Assembly: GCA_052379645.1 (NCBI GenBank)
Contig: JBQSYU010000020.1
DNA from: Arthrobacter_H sp030452125
GTDB lineage: Bacteria; Actinomycetota; Actinomycetes; Actinomycetales; Micrococcaceae
DNA: 64,000 bases
Direction: 5' to 3' (one strand)
The position numbers were made by a program, and so were the translations under genes. The notes under the pieces were generated by a model. That model saw only the letters and a program-made list of their open reading frames with translations. It had not been told where the DNA came from and did not search any database. Positions 59,770-64,000 of this stretch are shown piece after piece; position 1 is the first letter of the stretch, and each line of letters starts with the position of its first letter.

Positions 59770-60978
59770 CTACTCCTCCTCCACGGCCGCGGGCTCGTAT
59801 TCGTTGACGGCCTCGGGGTCGCGTCCGGTCCAGATCTTCACGATCGCCCAGCCGACGGCGGTCAGCGGGACGGAGAGCACGGCGCCGACGACACCGCTGA
59901 GCACGGTGCCCACGGTCAGGGCCAGCAGGATGACCAGTGCGTGCAGGTGCAGGGCCTGGCCCATGACGACCGGTTGCAGGAAGTTGCTCTCGAGCTGGTT
60001 GACCAGGATCACCACGCCCAAAACGATCAGGGCCACGACGGGACCGTTCGCGACCAGGGCCACGAGGGTCGCCAGGATCCCGGCGAAGGTGGCCCCGACC
60101 AGCGGGATGAAGGCGGTGATGAAGACGATGGCGGCCAGGGGCAGGGCCAGGGGGACCTGCAGGATCCACAAGGCGATGCCGATACCTGCGGCATCGACGA
60201 AGGCTACGGTGGCGGTCCCGCGGATGTAGCCACCCAGGGTGTGGATGGTCCGGTAGCCGCTGGCACGCCATTGGGCGTCGTGGCTGCGCGGGATCCAGGA
60301 CAGGAAGAAGGCCCAGATCTTGTCGCCGTCCTTCAGGAAGAAGAACAGGATGACCAGCAGCAGCAACAGGCCGGTGAAGAAGCTCCCGGCCGCAGACAGG
60401 CCCGACAGGGCGCCGGCGCCGAACTGCTTGCTGGTCAGGAAATCGGTGACGACGTGGACACCTTCATCGATCTGCTTCTGGCCGATCTGGATGGGCAGGT
60501 CCTTGACCATGTCCTGGAGTTGTCCGAACCCCTGGACGGCCTGGTCGACCAGGCCCGACCATTCGGCGCGGACAGCGAAGACGATCGCCGTCCCGACGCC
60601 CCCCAGGATCACGAAGGAGCCCAGAAAGACCGTCCAGGCGGCCAACATCGCGGAGACATGGCGCCGCATCAGCAGCACCAGCGGCCAGAGGGCACTGGTG
60701 AGGATCAGGGCGATCAGTAGCGGTAGCACGACGACGCTGACCTGTGCCAGCCCGACAACGGCGACACCGGCCAGGACAAGCACCAGCAGGACCTGGGCGG
60801 CCCGGGTCGCGGTGCGGCCCAAGGCGTTGGACCACAGCAATGCCACCCGGTCCGTGGGGGCCACGCGGGGATCCGCGGCTCCCAGCGAATCGATCTGGGC
60901 GTGGCGTGCGCCGGGACTGACGGGTAGCGCCGGGGCATTGCTGCGCCTGGAGCGGCGACGGAATAAACGAAGACTCAT
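59770..60978 (-). CDS. AI-2E-family transporter (PerM-like)
   Basis: A 402-residue membrane protein with about eight membrane segments. The AI-2E/PerM family region runs from VLVLAGVAVVGLAQVSVVVL to the end, with FITAFIPLVGATFAGILATLVAL and VILVNQLESNFLQPVVMG as the conserved C-terminal pieces. The family is named for AI-2 export (TqsA) but members have other proposed roles. The N-terminus is basic and about 50 residues long. It is likely monocistronic. Confidence 0.88.
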   Translation of the reverse strand: MSLRLFRRRSRRSNAPALPVSPGARHAQIDSLGAADPRVAPTDRVALLWSNALGRTATRAAQVLLVLVLAGVAVVGLAQVSVVVLPLLIALILTSALWPLVLLMRRHVSAMLAAWTVFLGSFVILGGVGTAIVFAVRAEWSGLVDQAVQGFGQLQDMVKDLPIQIGQKQIDEGVHVVTDFLTSKQFGAGALSGLSAAGSFFTGLLLLLVILFFFLKDGDKIWAFFLSWIPRSHDAQWRASGYRTIHTLGGYIRGTATVAFVDAAGIGIALWILQVPLALPLAAIVFITAFIPLVGATFAGILATLVALVANGPVVALIVLGVVILVNQLESNFLQPVVMGQALHLHALVILLALTVGTVLSGVVGAVLSVPLTAVGWAIVKIWTGRDPEAVNEYEPAAVEEE

Positions 60979-61034
60979 CGGATGACCTCTGGATTCATGC
61001 CACCACTCTAGGCGAGCAACCGGGCGCTGACCTG

Positions 61035-62435
61035 CTAATCGGCGATGTAGAACAGACGTTTGTTCACGAATTCATCCATTCCCAGCGGGCCCAGTTCGCG
61101 GCCGTAGCCCGAACGCTTGACCCCGCCGAACGGTAGATCAGCGTCCTCGCCGATGCCGTTGACGTTGGCCATGCCGACCTGCAACCGCTGGGCGAGCTTG
61201 CGGGCCCGCTCCTCGTCGGTGCTGAAGACCGCGCCGCCCAGACCGTATTGGGTGTCGTTGGCCAGGCGGATGGCCTCCTCGTCGGAGGAGACCTTGTAGA
61301 CGACCGCGACGGGGCCGAAGAGTTCCTCGCGGTAGGCCCGCATGTCCTCGGTGACGCCGGTCAGCACGGCGGGGGAGTAGTAGCAGGACGGGCCGTCATG
61401 GAGGGTTCCGCCGGCATGCAGGGTGGCGCCCTGGGCGACGGCGTCCTGCACCTGCTCGTGCACCGCCTCGGCGGCGGCGCGGGAGGACAGCGGGCCGAAC
61501 GTGCCCGCCTCCTCGGCGGCCGGGTCCCCGGGGACCAGCCCGTGGGCCTGCGCGGTGAGACCCGCCACGAAATCGTCGTAGATGTCCTCCATGACGATCA
61601 TGCGCTTATTGGAGTTGCAGGCCTGTCCGGTGTTTTCGACCCGGGTGTCCCAGGCCAGTTTGGCGGCGGCCGCCACGTCCGCGGAATCCAACACCACGTA
61701 GGGGTCCGAACCCCCGAGTTCAAGTACTGCCTTCTTCAGGTTCTTGCCGGCCAGCTGCCCGATGATCGCCCCGGCCCGCTCGGAACCGGTCAGCGAGACC
61801 CCCTGGATGCGCGGGTCGGCGATGACATCGGCAATCTGGTCATGCGTGGCGAACAGGTTCACGTAGGCGCCCGCCGGGACCCCGGCGTCGTCCATGATCT
61901 GTTTGATGGCCAAGGCCGAGCGGGGGCAGGTCTCGGCGTGCTTGAGCACGATCGTGTTGCCCAGCATCAGGTTCGGCGCGACGAAGCGGGCGACCTGGTA
62001 GTACGGGAAGTTCCACGGCATGATCCCCAGGAGCGGGCCGACCGGCAACCGCTGGACCATGGCGCGGCCCCCGCCGATGGCCTTGATCTCCTGATCGGCG
62101 GCCAGGGTGGGGCCTTCGGTGGCGAAGTAGTTGAAGATGTCGGTGCAGAACTCGGCCTCGTCCTTGGACTCCGAGAACGGCTTGCCCATCTCCAGGGTGA
62201 TCGTGGAGGCGAGCTCATCGGCCCGTTCGGTGAACAGTTCGGCGACGCGCTTGACGATGACGGCCCGGTCGGCGATGGGCAGGGCGCCCCAGGAATCGTA
62301 GGCGGCCTGGGCGGCGTCCACGGCCTCGCGGACCTGGGCGTCGGTTGCGGTTTCGAAGGTCTCGACGACCTCACCGGTGGCGGGGTTCTGCACGCGGTAG
62401 CCGGACGGGTTGGACTGCTGGGCGGTGGTGGTCAC
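61035..62435 (-). CDS. Aldehyde dehydrogenase, succinate-semialdehyde type (second paralogue)
   Basis: A 466-residue aldehyde dehydrogenase with PWNFPYYQVARFVAPNL, catalytic Glu in LELGGSDPYV, catalytic Cys in NTGQACNSNKR and ELFGPVAVVYKVSS. It resembles the aldehyde dehydrogenase at 40825-42198 across its whole length but has an N-terminal extension and a different C-terminus (FYIAD). The GTG start at 62433-62435 follows GAGGAG. Substrate not deducible; both paralogues may act on short-chain semialdehydes. Confidence 0.9.
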   Translation of the reverse strand: MTTTAQQSNPSGYRVQNPATGEVVETFETATDAQVREAVDAAQAAYDSWGALPIADRAVIVKRVAELFTERADELASTITLEMGKPFSESKDEAEFCTDIFNYFATEGPTLAADQEIKAIGGGRAMVQRLPVGPLLGIMPWNFPYYQVARFVAPNLMLGNTIVLKHAETCPRSALAIKQIMDDAGVPAGAYVNLFATHDQIADVIADPRIQGVSLTGSERAGAIIGQLAGKNLKKAVLELGGSDPYVVLDSADVAAAAKLAWDTRVENTGQACNSNKRMIVMEDIYDDFVAGLTAQAHGLVPGDPAAEEAGTFGPLSSRAAAEAVHEQVQDAVAQGATLHAGGTLHDGPSCYYSPAVLTGVTEDMRAYREELFGPVAVVYKVSSDEEAIRLANDTQYGLGGAVFSTDEERARKLAQRLQVGMANVNGIGEDADLPFGGVKRSGYGRELGPLGMDEFVNKRLFYIAD

Positions 62436-62456
62436 TGCCGGTCTCCTCTTCGTTGA

Positions 62457-62759
62457 AACTCACGGCGCCCTGGGCGGAGGCCGCACGGATCCATCATGTC
62501 CCGGATCCCCGGCTTTGTGAATCGAGTCACTGCATCTGCACATTTTGGCGGCCCTGCTTCAGTGCAAGGGCCCGGGGCCGCGGGGGTGCGGGGCTGGACG
62601 CTGGAGGAGCTTCCGGAGCCGGAGAAGCTGCCGCCGCTGCCGCCGGAGCCGGTCCCCGCTCAGGGCGGCGACGGCCGGTGCCGCTGCGGCGAGGTGCCCG
62701 CCGAGGCGGGGTCGTTGGGGGAGCGGCTCCTGGGCGCGGTGTCCACCGGCTGCACCTGC
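62457..62759 (+). other. 303-bp intergenic region with a coding-like fragment, no assignable gene
   Basis: The plus-strand frame from 62496 is open, and between about 62590 and 62763 its third positions are almost all G or C (for example GWTLEELPEPEKLPPLPPEP, then CRCGEV and STGCTCLG), a coding-like signal. The signal stops where the convergent aldo/keto reductase ends, yet no stop codon is found in this frame until 63269. It may be the remnant of a gene, a frameshifted small gene, or chance. No family is recognised. Confidence 0.25.
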
Positions 62760-63821
62760 CTAGGACTGGGAGAAGCGGCGCCAGATGTCCACGCTGTCGG
62801 CTCCGCTGGTGATTCCATCGATCAGTTCCAGTTCCTCCGGGGTGAAGGAGGTGTTTTCCACGGCCGAAAGGTTCTCGTCAAGCTGCCGGGTCGAGGAGGC
62901 CCCGATGAGCACGGAGGTCACCCCGCCCTCGCGCAGCAGCCAGGCGATGGCCATCTGGGGCAGGGTCTGGCCTCGTTGCTCGGCCAGCCGGGCCAGTTCG
63001 CGGACCGTGGACAGGTTCTCCTCGGTGAGTCCGGCCAGCGAGGACCTGCCTCCGGCGGGGACCGCGTTCTTGTCGTCCAGGTATTTCCCGGTCAGCAGGC
63101 CCTGGGCCAAGGGGGTGAAGGCGATCGAGCCCATGCCCAGTTCCTCCAGGGTGTCCAGCAACCCGTCCTCGACCCAGCGGTTGAGCATCGAGTAAGAGGG
63201 CTGGTGGATGACCAGCGGGGTGCCGAGTTCACGGGCCGCGGCCTTCGCGGCGGCGGTCCGCTCCGGTGAGTAGGAGGAGATGCCGACGTAGAGGGCCTTG
63301 CCCTGGCGGACCAGCTGGTCCAGTGCGCCGATGGTTTCCTCGATGGGCGTGTTCGGATCGGGTCGGTGCGAGTAGAAGATGTCGACGTAATCCAGGCCCA
63401 GACGCTGCAGGGATTCATCGGCGGAGGCCCGGAGGTACTTGGCCGAGGCCCAGTTCCCGTACGGGCCCGGCCACATGTCGTAACCGGCCTTCGAGGAGAT
63501 GATCATCTCGTTGCGGTAGGGGCGGAAATCGGTACGCATCATGCGTCCGAAGTTCTCTTCGGCGGAACCGGCGGGCGGGCCGTAGTTGTTCGCCAGGTCG
63601 AAATGGGTGATCCCGTGGTCGAAGGCGTGGCGCAGGATCTCCCGCTGGGTGCCGAAGGTCCTGTTGTCCCCGAAGTTCCACCACAGGCCCAGGCTCAACG
63701 GGGGCAGCAGCAGGCCGGAGTTGCCGACCCTGCGGTACTGGAGGTCGTCGTAGCGCTCGAGGGCGGCGACGTAGGGATCGTGGGTTTCCGGGGTGCGGGG
63801 GGTGTGGACGTCATCAGCCAT
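62760..63821 (-). CDS. Aldo/keto reductase (L-glyceraldehyde-3-phosphate reductase type)
   Basis: A 353-residue AKR barrel with the start YRRVGNSGLLLPPLSLGLWW, catalytic Asp/Tyr in FDLANNYGPPAGSAEENFG, catalytic Lys in ISSKAGYDMWPGPYG and the NADPH site LIGASSTRQLDENL. These match the YghZ/GpR group that reduces L-glyceraldehyde-3-phosphate and methylglyoxal. The start ATG at 63819-63821 has AGGAG six bases upstream. It is convergent with the coding-like fragment and may be monocistronic. Confidence 0.9.
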   Translation of the reverse strand: MADDVHTPRTPETHDPYVAALERYDDLQYRRVGNSGLLLPPLSLGLWWNFGDNRTFGTQREILRHAFDHGITHFDLANNYGPPAGSAEENFGRMMRTDFRPYRNEMIISSKAGYDMWPGPYGNWASAKYLRASADESLQRLGLDYVDIFYSHRPDPNTPIEETIGALDQLVRQGKALYVGISSYSPERTAAAKAAARELGTPLVIHQPSYSMLNRWVEDGLLDTLEELGMGSIAFTPLAQGLLTGKYLDDKNAVPAGGRSSLAGLTEENLSTVRELARLAEQRGQTLPQMAIAWLLREGGVTSVLIGASSTRQLDENLSAVENTSFTPEELELIDGITSGADSVDIWRRFSQS

Positions 63822-63914
63822 GGGGTGCTCCTGGGGACGGGAAGACAAGGTCAGCCCCATGCTACGCGGTGCCCGGGGAACTACCCCTCAGTGATCGATA
63901 CCAGGCGGTGTCCC

Positions 63915-64000
63915 TTAGCCGGCGAAGGGCAGCGCCCCCGCGAGGACCCCGACCATGAAGGCAGGCAGGGGAACCCATGACCACCAGTTGGTGGGAAAGC
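63915..64000 (-). CDS. C-terminus of a membrane protein, truncated by the window edge
   Basis: The minus-strand frame entering at 63998 ends at a TAA (63917-63915) and encodes FPTNWWSWVPLPAFMVGVLA then GALPFAG. The hydrophobic and GC3-rich sequence suggests the last membrane helix of a transporter or permease. The family cannot be identified from 27 residues. It is 93 bp upstream of the aldo/keto reductase on the same strand. Confidence 0.45.
   Translation of the reverse strand, partial: FPTNWWSWVPLPAFMVGVLAGALPFAG

Noticed and set aside
59509..60720. A 403-residue plus-strand frame across the repeat region and the AI-2E gene
   Set aside because: It is antisense to a convincing membrane-transporter gene and reads as Gly/Asp/Gln-rich shadow sequence.
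62545..62763. A 72-residue Arg/Pro/Ala-rich open frame ending at 62763
   Set aside because: Its codon pattern is that of an off-frame reading, with high C/G at first and second positions and no third-position preference. The overlapping frame at 62590-62763 fits coding better.
1..64000. tRNA or rRNA genes, insertion sequences, integrases or prophage genes
   Set aside because: I looked for cloverleaf-like sequences, CCA ends, transposase motifs and terminal inverted repeats and found none I could support by eye.

Overview
The window is high-GC DNA with very strong G/C bias at third codon positions, frequent GTG starts and many 4-bp ATGA/GTGA gene overlaps. A mycothiol-dependent-nitroreductase-like protein, DUF4956/VTC genes, a GH15 trehalase-like enzyme and an FMN-dependent glutamate-synthase-like protein point to an actinomycete. 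Overall content resembles an Arthrobacter-like member of the Micrococcaceae (inference, no search was run). I see no rRNA, tRNA, CRISPR array, insertion sequence or prophage. The region looks chromosomal, with several carbohydrate-use islands set between housekeeping genes.

Layout. 1-3.5 kb: a frameshifted, left-truncated Pth2-type peptidyl-tRNA hydrolase, a VTC/DUF4956 pair, and an SRPBCC/Rv2466c-like pair. 3.6-9.5 kb: a complete fructose PTS operon on the minus strand (fruR-fruK-fruA-ptsI-ptsH) with a promoter bracketed by an inverted repeat. 9.7-12.8 kb: GH15 glycosidase, thioesterase, GNAT. 12.8-22.0 kb: a sialic-acid (or amino-sugar acid) cluster made of an FCD-type GntR regulator, a peptide-type ABC transporter with a fused permease-ATPase, and nanA, nanE and nagB. 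22.1-24.0 kb: a remarkable 631-residue membrane protein built almost only of xxxLxxG heptads. 24.3-34.1 kb: short UvrA paralogue, lipoprotein, FMN/3Fe-4S glutamate-synthase-like protein, HIBCH-like hydrolase, LysR, LLM oxidoreductase, MetF-like protein, cold-shock protein. 34.2-37.9 kb: DHA2 efflux pump divergent from a tetR-MFS pair around a perfect 16-bp palindrome. 37.8-46.2 kb: DUF1697, S9 peptidase-acylphosphatase, succinate-semialdehyde dehydrogenase, ABC-F, ferritin, S4 protein, glycerate kinase with its CdaR-type regulator. 47.4-59.4 kb: DeoR regulator divergent from a galactoside operon (binding protein, two permeases, GH2, GH36, galT, galK). 59.4-64 kb: a structured intergenic region with a duplicated 46-bp element, AI-2E-family transporter, a second aldehyde dehydrogenase, aldo/keto reductase and the tail of a membrane protein.

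How the genes work together. Three sugar systems are each nearly self-contained. Fructose enters through FruA with EI and HPr encoded in the same operon and is committed by FruK. Sialic acid would be imported by the ABC system, cleaved by NanA to ManNAc, and after phosphorylation (no kinase gene here) epimerised by NanE; the product would need deacetylation (no nagA here) before NagB. Galactosides are imported, cleaved by GH2/GH36 enzymes, and galactose enters the Leloir pathway (galE not in the window). Each system has its own local regulator and, in most cases, a visible candidate operator.

The most unusual items are the heptad-repeat protein (two equal heptad arms separated by a central hinge, both ends membrane-anchored, with recent 63-bp in-frame expansions) and the duplicated hairpin-plus-46-bp element after galK.
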